A stretch of 64,000 nucleotides of DNA from CAYPIE01 sp964410665 (GCA_964410665.1 CAYPIE010000003.1:130074-194073); one strand, 5' to 3'; numbered from the stretch's first letter, positions 17,573-30,100 are shown. Notes: generated by a model not told the origin, from the letters alone. Translations and numbers: made by a program.

Positions 17573-20500
17573 TCAGGTCTCAGCACCCTGGCTTAGTGAA
17601 AAATCTGTCATTTCATAGATAATGCGACCGTCTACCCGCAATAGTCCATCGGCCAGCAAGCGCTTGCGGTGATCATCACGCTGTTTGATCTCGGCGATCA
17701 CCTCGACCTGCCGATCGCTTGGCAGGATCTGGCCGCGGTAGGTCCAGCGATGTTCTTGTGCCAAGGCGGGGGTTTGCCAGATCGTCGCGGTTGACACACC
17801 CCAATGATGCGCCGCCACCCATTTGAGCAGTTGCAACAGCGATTCCAAGCCCAATGAACCTGGCCAGACTGGATCCTGGTAAAAGTGGGCTTGAAAAAAC
17901 CAAGCCTCAGGATTCACTCGGATCGATCCTTCGACGAGCCCTTGAGCATAACGGCCACCTTGGGGGTGATACGTTTCGATGGTCTGCACCATTCGCCAAC
18001 GCTCGTCAGGGAACGGACCCTCGTTCGGATACCTCCTCCCTTCACCCCACGGCGAAGCTGGCTCCGGCCAGCGATGTTCCTTCATGCCCACTTGTTGAGC
18101 AAGGGCCTGCTTGGAGAAAAAGCCAAAGTAGGTCTTCCCAGTATATACCTCGGTCAATCCAGCTCGCATCGAAAAATCATAATGCTGAATAATCATCCCA
18201 CCCGAATGCGACACCTGCGTGATCTTGACCTGGGTGGTCAGAGTCCCCGTAGCGCGGCCCAGTTCCCGATACTGAGTCGCCGAGCCACCTAGATTGCGAA
18301 ACGACAGATCGACCGCACTCGTCAAGGCGGAGCCGAGGTAAGCGGCAAACCAACCACACGGTTGAAGCGCGATTTCCAATAGCACTGCGAACGGAATCGT
18401 TTCTTGTCGATTGGCCTCGAAGTACCAGGCGTCGCTCGGCACCTCATATTCCGCCTCAATCACTCCCCCCGCCTGCATAACCCACGGCTGGGCTTCAATT
18501 CGCACGATCCGGTCGAGGAATTGATAGGGGGGGCCGGGCAGTCTGGCAATCACACGTTCGCTATCGAAGATGCGATAAGGTTCACCAAATGCTTCCGAAG
18601 GGTTGCCGACGGCAAACGCCAAGATCTTGTCACGATCAAATTGCCGGGTCGCTTGCTGCAATGTCGGAACCGCTCGTCCTGACCAGATCTGTTCTAGACG
18701 TTGGCGGGTGAGGCCATGAAAACGTAACGATAGATCGGTAATCTCAACAATCCGTTTTCCGTCGGCGTACATATAGGCGTCCGCCAGTGCGTGAAGATCC
18801 GGGTCATCTCCCAGTGCCTTCACGACCACTTCATAACGCACGATTCGGGTAGTCGGGAGTACTTGGCCGCGACATTTGAGACGGCTGGCCACGTCCACCA
18901 TCGGCTCACAATGGATCTCGGTTTCTTCGCCCACCCAGCCAAGTCGCATCAAGAAAATCCGAAACGTGTGCAAGCAACACTCGTACATGAGCGTTCCAGG
19001 CATGACCATATCATCGACAAAATGACATGTGAGAAACCAATCATCCGGATGTATATCAGCTTCTCCGATCACTCGTCCTAAACCGTAGCGACCGCCATAA
19101 GGTTCCAGGACCGGAATTCGATGCACCAGTCGAGCCATCCCCCCAGGCAAACGCAAGGGCATGGTCAGCGGCAGCCCCGCAAAAGCAGAACCGAACGCAC
19201 CGACCAGATCTCCTTTGCGTAACGCATCTACCTGGGGCTCGGTCAACGAACCCGACTCAAGCGGCACCCGAAACGACCAATTTTCGGGTAACTTGCCTGG
19301 CCGCAGCTTTTGATCGAGCACACTGAGCTTGATCCCTTGGCCGGCAGCAAGATCCTCTGCCGTGAAAAACCCAGCACATCCATCGCGCATGCTCAGGAAC
19401 AGTTTGCCTTCAACCGAGGCATCAAAGTGGAAATGGAAAAACCAAGCATTGCCCTGCTGAAAGAAGCGATCGATACGAATGTCATAGACAATTACTGCAT
19501 CGATCGGTGGTAGCGACTGATGGAACGTGACCACCGCATCGAGGAGCCGATACACCGCCAGACCACGGGTCTGAAAATCGATGCCCAGATAGCTTGACAG
19601 GAATAGATCGGCCTGACCGGCTTCAACCGCAACACTGGTGGGAATGCGACCATTATCGAGATACCAGCGGGCCCCGTGCACCCAGTGTTCGGTGACCACC
19701 CGGCCAGAGCGTAGCGAGCGAGGGGTCCCCTCGATGGCCAGGACCCGATCCACCAACATCAACGGTCCATCGGGCAAACGCACACGCGTTGGGAAGGTAT
19801 CAATCTCGGCAAAGGCAGCACCGAGGACATTGCCCACTTTGCCGCGCGCAAATTCGAGACATCGAGCAAAGTCGAGTCGAGTGGGGATCGGCTCGGTGGA
19901 GGGCTCGGGAAGCGCATGACCTGCGGCTTTGACCGCAGGCTTGGTTTTTGGAGAAGCCGAGTCGGCTCGTTTTCGGGGGTGCTCGGCCAATGCAAGCAAC
20001 GCGGTCTGGAACGCAAGCACTTCTCGAAATGCGTTCATCCCCTGTGTACTAAAACGTAGATAGGCATGGTGAGCTTCGAGGATGGCCTCCTGGGATTCCA
20101 TCCAGACAGTCGCCGGTTCAACAGGGGGTAAAAGCATCGGAACTGTCTCGTGGAGGACCTTCGACCGCCCGTTCTGGGGCTGGGGAATCCGCCGGTCGAC
20201 AACTCGATCGTTCGCATAAAAATGCGAATGTTTGGCTCGGTTAGGATCGATCGTGGCTTGCTTACGATCAGGTAGCGGCTGCCATAGCGGAGCCGTGGGA
20301 AGGGTGATCTGTTTCGAGGGGGATCGCTCGAGCGGAGCGGCGTCGGCATAAAGACATGACAAGTCGATCGGCACCCCTTCGACCCGTAATTGTGCCAGGG
20401 TGCGCAATAGCTGGGAAAAATCATGACGTCGCGGCACGCATACCGCTCGTGCCAGGTGCGGTTGCCGGCCCAAGATCGCGCCAATCATGCGGGTACACGA

Positions 20501-23500
20501 AGCACCGGGACCGATTTCGACAAACAGCCGCACACCATCCGCATACGCCTTTTCCACAAGACGAGGGAAGTCAAGGGTCTGCTGTACCGCGGCCAAGATC
20601 GCAGCCGCGGCGGACTCGGTGGTCACTTCGTAAGCGCGTCCCCACGCCGCACTATAGAAGCGCACCCCATCGGGAGCGCTTACCGGCAAGCGGTGGAGTT
20701 CCCGGTAGGCATCACTCACCGGAATAGTTGCCGGACAGTGCGCCAGTGTAACTCCCTCGATCGGCAACCAGGTGATGGCGAGCCGCCGGCAGAAGGCCTC
20801 GAGATCGTCGCGGAGCCCACCGATGACACACTCATTGGGGGAGTTGATGATCAAAAGATAGACCCGTTTATCAGGACGGAGGGCCTGCTTGATTGCCTCC
20901 GGTGAGGCCTGGACAATGCCCGTAACCCAATCGATCATCGTCTCTGCGGTTAGTCCCCAAGCTTGGCGCGCTGCTTCAAACGGAGGCGCGAGTTCGCGGA
21001 CAAAGATGGGCGACTCGAGGATCCGCTGATACATCTGATCCCGGTCTTGCCATACGCGCATCCCAAACAAGCCTGCGGATTCCCCTAAGCTGTAGCCGAG
21101 AACGGCGTGTGGTTCGACAGCGAAGCTGCGAAGCGTGTCGGAGATCAGGGTTCCAAGCGCAACCTGAGCAAAAAGCAATGTTTGTGGGCTTGGCGGTGTC
21201 GTGAAGGCATTCACCCAGATCGAGTCAACGGCATACTGTTGCTTGAGTTGTTTGTTTTGCTGTTGCTGCTCTCGAAGGATGCCCGGCCAGTCAACCCCCC
21301 AAGCTCGTCCCATCCCGGGATAGTGGTTTCCGGAGCCAGGGTAGACAAAGGCTACCTGGCCACTTGGAGCCAGCGGCTTCGGCGTGTAAAAGACCCGATC
21401 AAATAGGCGATCATCGTGACGGTCGTCGCTCGTGCACAGTGGTGTGGTCGGAGCATCACGGAGGTGTTTTCGGGCAAATGCGATCTGCGCGAGTAATTCC
21501 TCCGTGGTACGAGCCACCAGGGCAACCGAAACCATCCCGTCGTTGGTCGTCTGCTTCCACCAACGACCAGCCAGTTCGTGAATGGGGGTGTTGGCATCGC
21601 GCTCCACCAACACCTTCAGCTTGTCGAGTCGAGCTTGGATCTCACGAGGTGTGCTCGCAGGGACAATAAACAAACCTTCGGGACGGGGAGCAAGATTCAC
21701 GGAAGAGACGCAAGCAAGCCGTGAATGGTACTCCTGGATTGAGATCTTGACCTCCTGATCGGTAATCCCTCTCTCCTCGATCAAGATTCGGCGCGGCACT
21801 TCAGGATCGTTTTGAAGCCAGAATCGAGCTCCGATCCCTTGCTTTGGTGGTAGCGTCTGAGTGTGGATCGCCAAGGCCGCTTGGATGAGGGTGAGGATGC
21901 TGTTGGCCGCTCCGACATCGCCATGCAATAACATCGGGGGTGGTAGACATTCGTGGAGACGGTTGTGCTCGCTAACTGACTCCACACTGTCACCGACATC
22001 CTGGATCAGCGCGTAGATTCGGTCCCCCGCCGCCTCGGCATCGCTGAGCCGCTTTAAGACCACGGCTCCAGCGCCGTCGGCCAACAAGGATTGCCCCGTG
22101 GCTGCTTGCGTTGCCACCCGAGTACGTGGGTCGCCCGTGAATTCGACGCCACCAACCACTGCCCGGGCGATTTCCCCTTGTTGCAAGGCTCGCACTGCCG
22201 TTTGCAATGCATGGGCTGAAGACAGGTCCTCGCTCGAGAGCGTGAAACTCGGCCCGCCAAAGTGGAAAGCCCGCGCAATCCGGCTGGCGGCGATACTCCC
22301 CAACGCTCCCATGGTCCGATTGGCCGTCAAGGGGGGCGAAACCGCAGCCGCAGCTTGATCTGCCCAGTCCGGGTCGGTCTCGGCATGCGCCGCGAGCGTG
22401 GACCAGCGAAGATGAAAGTTGGTGGTGTTCAGATCCAGGCCCAGTCCGATGAAGACCCCGGTGTGCTCAGCCTCCTCGCTCACCTGCGCGCCTTGGGCAT
22501 CGGCCAGTGCATCGGCAGCCACCACCAACATCAGCAGTTGTTGCGGGAGCATTTCTTCCATTTCGCGGGGAGGAATGCGAAAGCGATTCAGCCCCACACA
22601 GATCTGGTTGAGAAAGTATCCCTGAATGGAATCGGCCGGCACACTCGGCCCTGGTGGACACATCGATTCGGGAAGTGGTCGCAGTCCAAGAACCAACTGA
22701 CCATATTCGTGCAGATCCTGCCACGGTCCAACGGTCGCGGCCATCCCGACGATGGCGACCGGCTGCTTCGATCGGGGTACTCCCGCAGGAACAGTCTGCT
22801 GGGTACGCGTCGAGAACTGCGGCTCTTCGATCAAGACGTGAGCGTTGATCCCACCAAAGCCAAACGCACTCACTGCGGCACGACGAGGCTCACCCTGAGA
22901 CCGGGCCATCCAGGGTTCCGCGGTTTGTAGGATCCGAAACGGGCTGCCGTGCAACGGGATCTGCGCACCCGACTGGGTAAAGTTCGCCATCGGAGGCAGT
23001 TGTTGATGCTGCAATGCGAGCAACACCTTGGCAAGCCCTGCAGCACCGGCTCCGGTCAACAGATGACCCACCGTGGACTTCACCGAACCGATGACACACT
23101 GTCCTGGGCGATAGGCTTGTCCCTGCCAAAGAGCCATCAGAGAGGCAAATTCGGTGGCATCGCCCATGGGTGTACCCGTCGCGTGACATTCGATCAGATC
23201 GACGTCAGCGGGTGACCACCCGGCTCGACGATACGCTTGCCGCAATGCCCGGAGTTGCCCTTCGCTTGCCGGCGCTAACAGATTACCGGCAATATCGTTG
23301 GCAAGCCCAACCCCAGCAATCACCCCCAAAAGGCGATCCCCGTGAGCCTGGGCGTCTTCGAGGCGTTTCAGGACAAACACCCCCGCCCCTTCTCCGACCA
23401 ACAGGCCATCTCCGTCCGCTGCAAATGGCCGACAACGACCAGTCGGTGAAAGCGCCTGCAGCTGGGAAAAGCCCATTTGGGTATAGAGACTGTCAGGCCG

Positions 23501-24172
23501 GGACATCCCCCCGGCAAGCATGGCGTCGGCGCGGCCACTCTGTAACAAATCGATCGCCAGCTTGAGCGCATACAGTGACGAGGCACAAGCCGCGTCCAAG
23601 GTGAAAGCAACACCACCAAGCCCAAGTGCTTGCGCCAGCATCGCCGCGGGAAGCCCGGACACATAGCGATTCCATGGTGACAACGCTCGTTGGGGTTTCG
23701 TGAGTTGCCCGGCCCATGGCGTGGGTAGCAACTGACAAGCGAGCTGAGAGACATGTTCGGTGGGTAACACAATGTTGCCCAGAATCACGCCTACCCGCTT
23801 GGGATCGACGGCGGCCATGGCCGCTTCCAAAAAGGCGGTACGTCCGGCCCGCAACACCATGCGAATCGAGGGGTCGAAGTCGCTCCAGGGCAACCCCAGT
23901 TTACATGGGTGTAGATCCGCGGGAACATCGCCGTGCGACACATCGAGAAAGTAACCACGGGTACTTCGCACGCGATCGGTCAGCTGTGCAGATTCATCCG
24001 CAGCGATCGGTGGCGGCAAACACCAACGGGCAGCGGAAACCTCCGAGGATGAATCGACACACCTAAGAATGTTTCCCCAATAAGTCTCGGTTCGATCTGC
24101 ACCAGGAAAGTGGATCCCCATCCCGACAATGGCAATTTGCGGCCCCGTCGACACACGTATCTCCTGGTTCAT
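17573..24172 (-). CDS. pfaC: PfaC-type polyunsaturated fatty acid/polyketide synthase subunit, KS-CLF-AT-DH-DH
   Basis: This 2199-residue iterative megasynthase subunit has, in order: ketosynthase (about 10-450; Cys 196 in DAACASSL, His in ECHATGTPMGD and in GSVKSTVGHLLTGAGAAG); a chain-length-factor-like KS (470-800) where the active-site Cys region reads SSEDLSSAHA, so it cannot condense; an acyltransferase (935-1290; YPGSGNHYPGMG and GYSLGES with the Ser near 1030); and two FabA-like dehydratase didomains (1440-1820 and 1840-2190). These carry CHFVDDMVMPGTLMYE and AHFYQDPVWPGSLGLES, matching the FabA His and acidic residue. The dehydratases can introduce and keep double bonds. An AT between CLF and DH replaces a separate PfaB, as in the myxobacterial Pfa3 type; no terminal acyltransferase (AGPAT) is seen. 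Its ATG overlaps the pfaA stop as ATGA. Confidence 0.9.
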   Translation of the reverse strand: MNQEIRVSTGPQIAIVGMGIHFPGADRTETYWGNILRCVDSSSEVSAARWCLPPPIAADESAQLTDRVRSTRGYFLDVSHGDVPADLHPCKLGLPWSDFDPSIRMVLRAGRTAFLEAAMAAVDPKRVGVILGNIVLPTEHVSQLACQLLPTPWAGQLTKPQRALSPWNRYVSGLPAAMLAQALGLGGVAFTLDAACASSLYALKLAIDLLQSGRADAMLAGGMSRPDSLYTQMGFSQLQALSPTGRCRPFAADGDGLLVGEGAGVFVLKRLEDAQAHGDRLLGVIAGVGLANDIAGNLLAPASEGQLRALRQAYRRAGWSPADVDLIECHATGTPMGDATEFASLMALWQGQAYRPGQCVIGSVKSTVGHLLTGAGAAGLAKVLLALQHQQLPPMANFTQSGAQIPLHGSPFRILQTAEPWMARSQGEPRRAAVSAFGFGGINAHVLIEEPQFSTRTQQTVPAGVPRSKQPVAIVGMAATVGPWQDLHEYGQLVLGLRPLPESMCPPGPSVPADSIQGYFLNQICVGLNRFRIPPREMEEMLPQQLLMLVVAADALADAQGAQVSEEAEHTGVFIGLGLDLNTTNFHLRWSTLAAHAETDPDWADQAAAAVSPPLTANRTMGALGSIAASRIARAFHFGGPSFTLSSEDLSSAHALQTAVRALQQGEIARAVVGGVEFTGDPRTRVATQAATGQSLLADGAGAVVLKRLSDAEAAGDRIYALIQDVGDSVESVSEHNRLHECLPPPMLLHGDVGAANSILTLIQAALAIHTQTLPPKQGIGARFWLQNDPEVPRRILIEERGITDQEVKISIQEYHSRLACVSSVNLAPRPEGLFIVPASTPREIQARLDKLKVLVERDANTPIHELAGRWWKQTTNDGMVSVALVARTTEELLAQIAFARKHLRDAPTTPLCTSDDRHDDRLFDRVFYTPKPLAPSGQVAFVYPGSGNHYPGMGRAWGVDWPGILREQQQQNKQLKQQYAVDSIWVNAFTTPPSPQTLLFAQVALGTLISDTLRSFAVEPHAVLGYSLGESAGLFGMRVWQDRDQMYQRILESPIFVRELAPPFEAARQAWGLTAETMIDWVTGIVQASPEAIKQALRPDKRVYLLIINSPNECVIGGLRDDLEAFCRRLAITWLPIEGVTLAHCPATIPVSDAYRELHRLPVSAPDGVRFYSAAWGRAYEVTTESAAAAILAAVQQTLDFPRLVEKAYADGVRLFVEIGPGASCTRMIGAILGRQPHLARAVCVPRRHDFSQLLRTLAQLRVEGVPIDLSCLYADAAPLERSPSKQITLPTAPLWQPLPDRKQATIDPNRAKHSHFYANDRVVDRRIPQPQNGRSKVLHETVPMLLPPVEPATVWMESQEAILEAHHAYLRFSTQGMNAFREVLAFQTALLALAEHPRKRADSASPKTKPAVKAAGHALPEPSTEPIPTRLDFARCLEFARGKVGNVLGAAFAEIDTFPTRVRLPDGPLMLVDRVLAIEGTPRSLRSGRVVTEHWVHGARWYLDNGRIPTSVAVEAGQADLFLSSYLGIDFQTRGLAVYRLLDAVVTFHQSLPPIDAVIVYDIRIDRFFQQGNAWFFHFHFDASVEGKLFLSMRDGCAGFFTAEDLAAGQGIKLSVLDQKLRPGKLPENWSFRVPLESGSLTEPQVDALRKGDLVGAFGSAFAGLPLTMPLRLPGGMARLVHRIPVLEPYGGRYGLGRVIGEADIHPDDWFLTCHFVDDMVMPGTLMYECCLHTFRIFLMRLGWVGEETEIHCEPMVDVASRLKCRGQVLPTTRIVRYEVVVKALGDDPDLHALADAYMYADGKRIVEITDLSLRFHGLTRQRLEQIWSGRAVPTLQQATRQFDRDKILAFAVGNPSEAFGEPYRIFDSERVIARLPGPPYQFLDRIVRIEAQPWVMQAGGVIEAEYEVPSDAWYFEANRQETIPFAVLLEIALQPCGWFAAYLGSALTSAVDLSFRNLGGSATQYRELGRATGTLTTQVKITQVSHSGGMIIQHYDFSMRAGLTEVYTGKTYFGFFSKQALAQQVGMKEHRWPEPASPWGEGRRYPNEGPFPDERWRMVQTIETYHPQGGRYAQGLVEGSIRVNPEAWFFQAHFYQDPVWPGSLGLESLLQLLKWVAAHHWGVSTATIWQTPALAQEHRWTYRGQILPSDRQVEVIAEIKQRDDHRKRLLADGLLRVDGRIIYEMTDFSLSQGAET

Positions 24173-27100
24173 GCCCGGACCGTCTGAGGCAGTTGGTTTC
24201 GCTGGAACGCCTCGTTAAGGCGGCTGTCCATCATCTGCTCAAGGCCGCGAATTTGGGCAATGATTTCTCCAGCATCGTCGAGAAAAGTCACATCCGCCCG
24301 AGCGATCAGTTCGGTCTGTGTGGAGATTTGCACCATGACCCGTACGGGTTCGTTGCCAAATGCACGACGATATTGTCGATAGTCTGCCAAGGAGACCGGC
24401 AGTGATCCCGCCCCAAGATGGATCCTTGTCCAAACAATCATCAGCTGGAAGGCGGCATCGAGTGCCAGCGGGTCGGCCAGCCAACGTGCACGGAGCGGTT
24501 CTTGTAGCCAAGCTCCAGGTAGTGGGGCCGTGCGTGTGGTCCCGGAGATGCCACGACTCGTGGACCCATGTAACTGTAACAACCCATGGAAATCAGAACC
24601 ATGGAAGAGCAGTTCTTGATACACTTCTTGAGGTCCAGGGCTCTCACCGACATCGATCGGCAGCGTTGGAGCAGGCGGCCCCTGCGCGGGAACATCCCCT
24701 AATAAGATGGTGGCCTGACTAAGCAATTCCTCGTTGGCTGCTCCGTCAGGACGGGACCCTTCGATCACCCGACGCAGTTCGGCAGGAACCGACCATCCTT
24801 CGCTGCAGCGAATGGCTTTGCCCCCGTGCAGGCGCAGGCGAACCGTCTGATCGGGACGAATCCGCACCGGCTGCACAACCCGCAGATCTTGAAGCCCCTG
24901 GAAGACAAACCCTGGTTGCACGTGCATCGCAGCATGGGCGAGCCACTCGAGATGGAGGGTCATCGGCAAGACGGCATGATCATCGAAGATATGCGACTTG
25001 AGAACCGGATGGCTATCCAATCCAACCACCCGCTCGACCACGAGACGGAGTTCGTCACGGACCACTCGGTCGACAGAATCGATGGGAGCCTGGGATTCGG
25101 CAGTCTGAAGCGCGATCACCTCGGTGGCCCGATCGGTCGCCTGTAATTCGGCACAGAGAAACCTTCCGCCGGCTTCCGAGGAGATCAAGCCAATCCCCTC
25201 TTCCTGAAATCGCTGGCGTAAACCTGGGGTCACCATGCCACCGTCCCACGGTCCCCAATTGATGGACACAACACGACAGCTCGACCGACGCTGGGACTCC
25301 CGGGTAGCGATCTTGTTGAGCACTTCGTTGGCCACCGCGTAGGCCAATTGACCTCGGCGACCCAAACGGGCGGTGGTCGATGAGAACAGGGCCAGCCAAC
25401 GCAGCGGATCCCCAGACAGTTCCGCTAACAACCCTTCGAGTCCATCCACTTTGGTGCGATAAACTCGTTTCACATCTTCAGATGTCAAATCCTCAATTCG
25501 ACGATCTGCTAACACACCTGCCCCGTGAATCAATCCCGTAATCGGCCCATACGCTTGGCGGATTGTGCGAATGGTTGATGGGATCGCCTGAGGATCTCCC
25601 AGATCCACTGCGAAGTAGCGGAACTCAACCCCCAAGGTTTCAAGCCGCTCCAGATTTTGACGAAGCTCCCGACGTGTAATTATTTGTTGATATTCGTCCT
25701 GGACCCCGCGAGGTGTTGCATCACCATTCCGTTCTAGGCTCAGAGCACGTTTGATCGACGCTTCATCCCGTAATGGGACCAACCAATCCGGCTCTGCCTC
25801 AGGAATGGGGGTCCGACCCAGAATCATCAGACGTGGGCGGCTATGTTGCAGTAGACATTCCACTGCAGCAAAAGTGACACCGCGGCCGCCACCGGTTACC
25901 AGTAACACATCGCTGCCATCCATGCTCTGTCCAAGCTTTTCCGGTGACACCATCGGAGTCGGCTCGAGCTCTAGTTGCCAGAGTCCAGTGGTGCTAATCC
26001 CAAGCTCTCGAGGTCCAAGCGTCAGGAGTTCGGCGACAATCCATGATGCAATTTCGGCATTATCCCCAAGTTGTGGATCGACATCGATCGCCTTGCTCAC
26101 CACTTCCGGCCATTCCTGTGCAACCGTCTTGGCAAAGGCCGCAAGTCCACCCTGTGCAGGTTGAAGCTGGCTGGACGGTTCACCGATGCCAAACGCACCA
26201 TCCATGCGGCTAACGGTCAGGAAGACCGATGTTGCCTCTTTTCCCTGCGATCGCAGCGAGGGAGCCACTGCTTGAAGATGACGTAAGGCATGACAATACC
26301 AGCTTCCCGCAAACCCTTGGCGTGGCGCCACTAACAGTAAGCCTGCCAATGGGTAGCCACTTCCAGGGGACGGTGGATCCTGCCAGAGTTGACGGGTGGT
26401 ATGGTAGCCCAACGCATGCAGACGGTCTTGCAGCAACAGCCCGAGCTCATCCTCTTCGACCACCAAGCGGATCTCCGTACCAAGCGGTACGTGTACCGGT
26501 TCACGAGAAGTTGGGGATAACGGAACCGACTTGAGAACCTGCCGTACGAGGCCTGCACGGGGCGTGGTCCTCGACAGGATGGCTCGAGGTTCGGACTCGG
26601 CAACTTGAGGTTCGAGGATGGATGGGTTCGACATCGATTCCAGAGCATCGCTGGCCACGGTGGGTCGCGCTGCATTTTGATTCAGGAACGCGACGATTTG
26701 ACGAAGCGTCTGCAGACTACCCAAGTGTTCCGGTTTGACAGCCGGGGCTTCGGGTAACCGCTCTTGTAATGCGGAGAGAATCTCGACGCGTTTGATGGAG
26801 TCGATCCCAAGATCACTATCCAGACTCATGTCCAGATCGAGCATTTCCACGGGGTAACCCGTTTTTGCGCTGATGACCTCTAACAACACCCCCGTTTCAC
26901 GATCCGTGGAGTAGTCGGAAGACACGGTCGCCAGCGGGGCCGTGACCGATTCTGACGCGGGAGCGGGAGCTGCACGAGACTGTGCAGGTTGCTCCCCTAA
27001 AAAGGCGACAATCTGACGAAGCGTCTGCAAGGTGCCCAAGTGCTCTGGCTTGACGGCTGGGGCTTCGGGTAACCGCTCTTGTAATGCGGAGAGAATCTCG

Positions 27101-30100
27101 ACGCGTTTGATGGAGTCGATCCCAAGATCGCTATCCAGGCTCATGTCCAGATCGAGCATCTCTTCGGGATAGCCGGTTTTTGCGCTGATCACTTCCAACA
27201 AAACACCAGCTACTTTGCTGGAAGGCGCAGGGACGTTGGTTTCGGTTTTTTCGTGTTTCCCGTTCCGTCCTGGATTTGCCACTTGGGGCACGGTTTCGGG
27301 AGGACGTGGTGGTTTTTTCGACTTCTTACGAGGGGTTACTCCATCGGTCGAAGCCTTGGAGCGGGAAGGAGGAGGCTGGGGTGTCTCGGTGGGCCCGTCC
27401 TCCGCTGGCAGCGCGGATGGGCGATCCATCAACACCGTTTGCGGGGTCGAAACCGGCGGCGCGGGGGGAAGGAATACCGGCGCTTCGGGTACGGTGGCAA
27501 CGTTGATAGGCAGACCTAATTGGCGTGCCAGAAGCAACTGTTGTTGTTGCAGCAACTGCTGCAAAGTTTGTTGAGCCGATTGTTGGTGTTCAAGAAACTG
27601 CTGATGCAGACGAGCCGTTTGCTGCTGCATCTGTTGAAACGCGGTCAAGGATTCTTGAGTACGTTGCAGTGCTTCGGCCAAGTCAGCCTGGGGTGGTACC
27701 GGTTCATTCATAAGTGGTGGTGCAAGTTCGGAGGATGTCGCAGGACTCGATGGCTGGGTTTCTGGATCGGCTTGAAGGACGACCTCAGACGAGGACCGTT
27801 CGGGGAATCGTGGTTTGTTTCGCGACCGACGCCGTTTCTTTGACTTGGCCGGCCGCGCATGCTCATTTCCAGGCTGGGATGGCGGTCCTGCCTGGACTGC
27901 TGCGGGGAACGGGGAGCGTGGCCGCACAAAGTTGGCCCCACAAATGGGGACACTCATCCCACGTCCGGGTGTCTCGGGTCGCGGGGGATTCTCCCAATGC
28001 GTGAGATCAATCGAATAGCCCAGGGCGGCAATGCGGGCAAACAAGTACGCCAGATCGAGTACCCCTGAACGGCTTCCTTGCCCAGAGTCCATGGCTAAGG
28101 CATGGATTTCTCCGGGCAGTGGTGGTGGCTCATCGGCGGCAATCGACTGGATCAACCGAGTGAGGACATTCCCCGGGCCAACCTCGACCAAGGTGCGAAT
28201 ATCATCGGCCAGCATTTGCTGGATCATGGTAACGAACTGGACCGGTTCGGCTAACTGTCGGCTTAGCAAGTCTCGAATGGCTTCGGGATCTTCGGGATAC
28301 AACCTTGCGGTGGTGTTGGCATACACCGGTCGATTGCGTCGCTCGACGGGAAAACGGGCCAACTCCCCTCGAAACTGCTCGCTGGCCGGCGCGACTTGGG
28401 AGCTATGAAATGCAGCCGAAACCGCCAAGCGGGTACAAGAAATCGATTCCTGCTGCAACAGCATGCGAACCTGATCGATGGCAAACTCAGGCCCTGAGAG
28501 CACGATTTGCCGCGGACTGTTGTGGTTCGCGATGGTCAACGGGAGTGTCCGACCGTCGAGTAGCTTCGCGACGGTCGCATGCGAGCTCGCCACTGCCAGC
28601 ATCGCGCCTTCCCCTTGACCAGCGACTTCCGCCATACACCTTCCGCGAATGCCTGCAAGCGCCATAAAGGTCGCGGGATCCAAGACGCCCATGGCATGGA
28701 GGGCGGTGAGCTCGCCAAAGCTGTGGCCCGCCGCTGCATCCGCTTTGACGCCGAAGTTGTTGAGCAACTGCAAGCTCGCCACACATACTGCGGCCAAGGC
28801 CGGTTGGGCAACTTCGGTAGCCCGCAACTGCTGCCGCTGCAACGCTTGTCCTGCGGGGTCAAATGCAGCATAAGGGTAGATGAGATCGGATAAACGATCG
28901 CATTGGCGTTGATGAACGAAGTGTCGATCGGCGAGCTCGAGCTGCTTGAGAAACTCTGGAAACTGGCAGGCGAGGTCGCGGAGCATCCCGACCGACTGCG
29001 AGCCTTGTCCGGGGAACAGAAAGGCCAACTTACCCGGTGGAGAACCACTGCCCAAGAAAACCCCATCCAGAGCTTGGCGGGACACTTCCCCGAGCGGACG
29101 CTCCAGTTGCATACGGGCGTTTTCCAGGAGTTTCGCCCAGTTGGCGGGATCACGCTGGGGCACCAGAATCAGACGATAAGGAGCATCGTTGCGAAAAGCC
29201 TGACGCGAGGCAAACGCATGTTGGCGAAGCTCCGACCAGGACCAGTCGCTCCGCCAATCCCCGAGACGTTGCGCCAGCTCCTGTGGGGAATCCCCATGCG
29301 TCGCCAAGATTTCGATGCTGCCGTCCCAGTCGGGGCGCACTTTGTCGCTGTCGTACTCCTCGAGTACACAATGGAAATTGCTTCCTCCAAAGCCAAATGC
29401 ACTCACCCCAGCACGGCGAGGATGCTCGGAACGTGCTAGCCAGGGACGTTTTTCGGTGTTGACATAAAACGGAGCATTCGAGTCATCGAGGATGTCAATG
29501 GGCTTCTGTACCTTGATGGTAGGCGGCAATACTTTATGTTTGAGCGCGAGAACGGCTTTGATCAGTCCGGCAGCTCCCGCGGCGGCTTTGGTATGACCGA
29601 TTTGCGACTTTACCGAGCCTAGCGCACACCAACGCCCCTCGGAGCGATCCTGCCGGTACACCTCGATCAGAGCCTTTGCCTCGACGGTGTCGCCGACCCG
29701 AGTCCCAGTCCCGTGCGCCTCAATCAGCTCCACGGTCCCGGGGCGTATGCCCGCCCGGGCGTAGGCACCACGCAATGCCTCGGTTTGTCCGGCCACGACC
29801 GGTGTGTAAACCGCGTTCCCTTTGCCGTCGCTTGACGAAGCAAGCCCCCGAATGACCGCATGAATGGTGTCGCCATCCCGTTGGGCATCGGCAAGCCGCT
29901 TAAGCACGACCAGCCCTAACCCTTCCCCGAGAATCGTGCCATCCCCCTGGGCATCAAAGGGACGCGCATCACCCGAAGGAGACAAGGCGGGGGTTTTGCT
30001 AAAACACATATACATAAAAATATCGTTAAATGTGTCTACCCCGCCAGTCACCACCATGTCGCTGTAGCCCTGAGCCAATTCTAGGGCAGCCAAGTGGATG

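Noticed and set aside
26689..27201. Repeat pair considered as a CRISPR-like or mobile repeat
   Set aside because: There are only two copies, in frame inside pfaA, each coding for a full ACP with the phosphopantetheine Ser.
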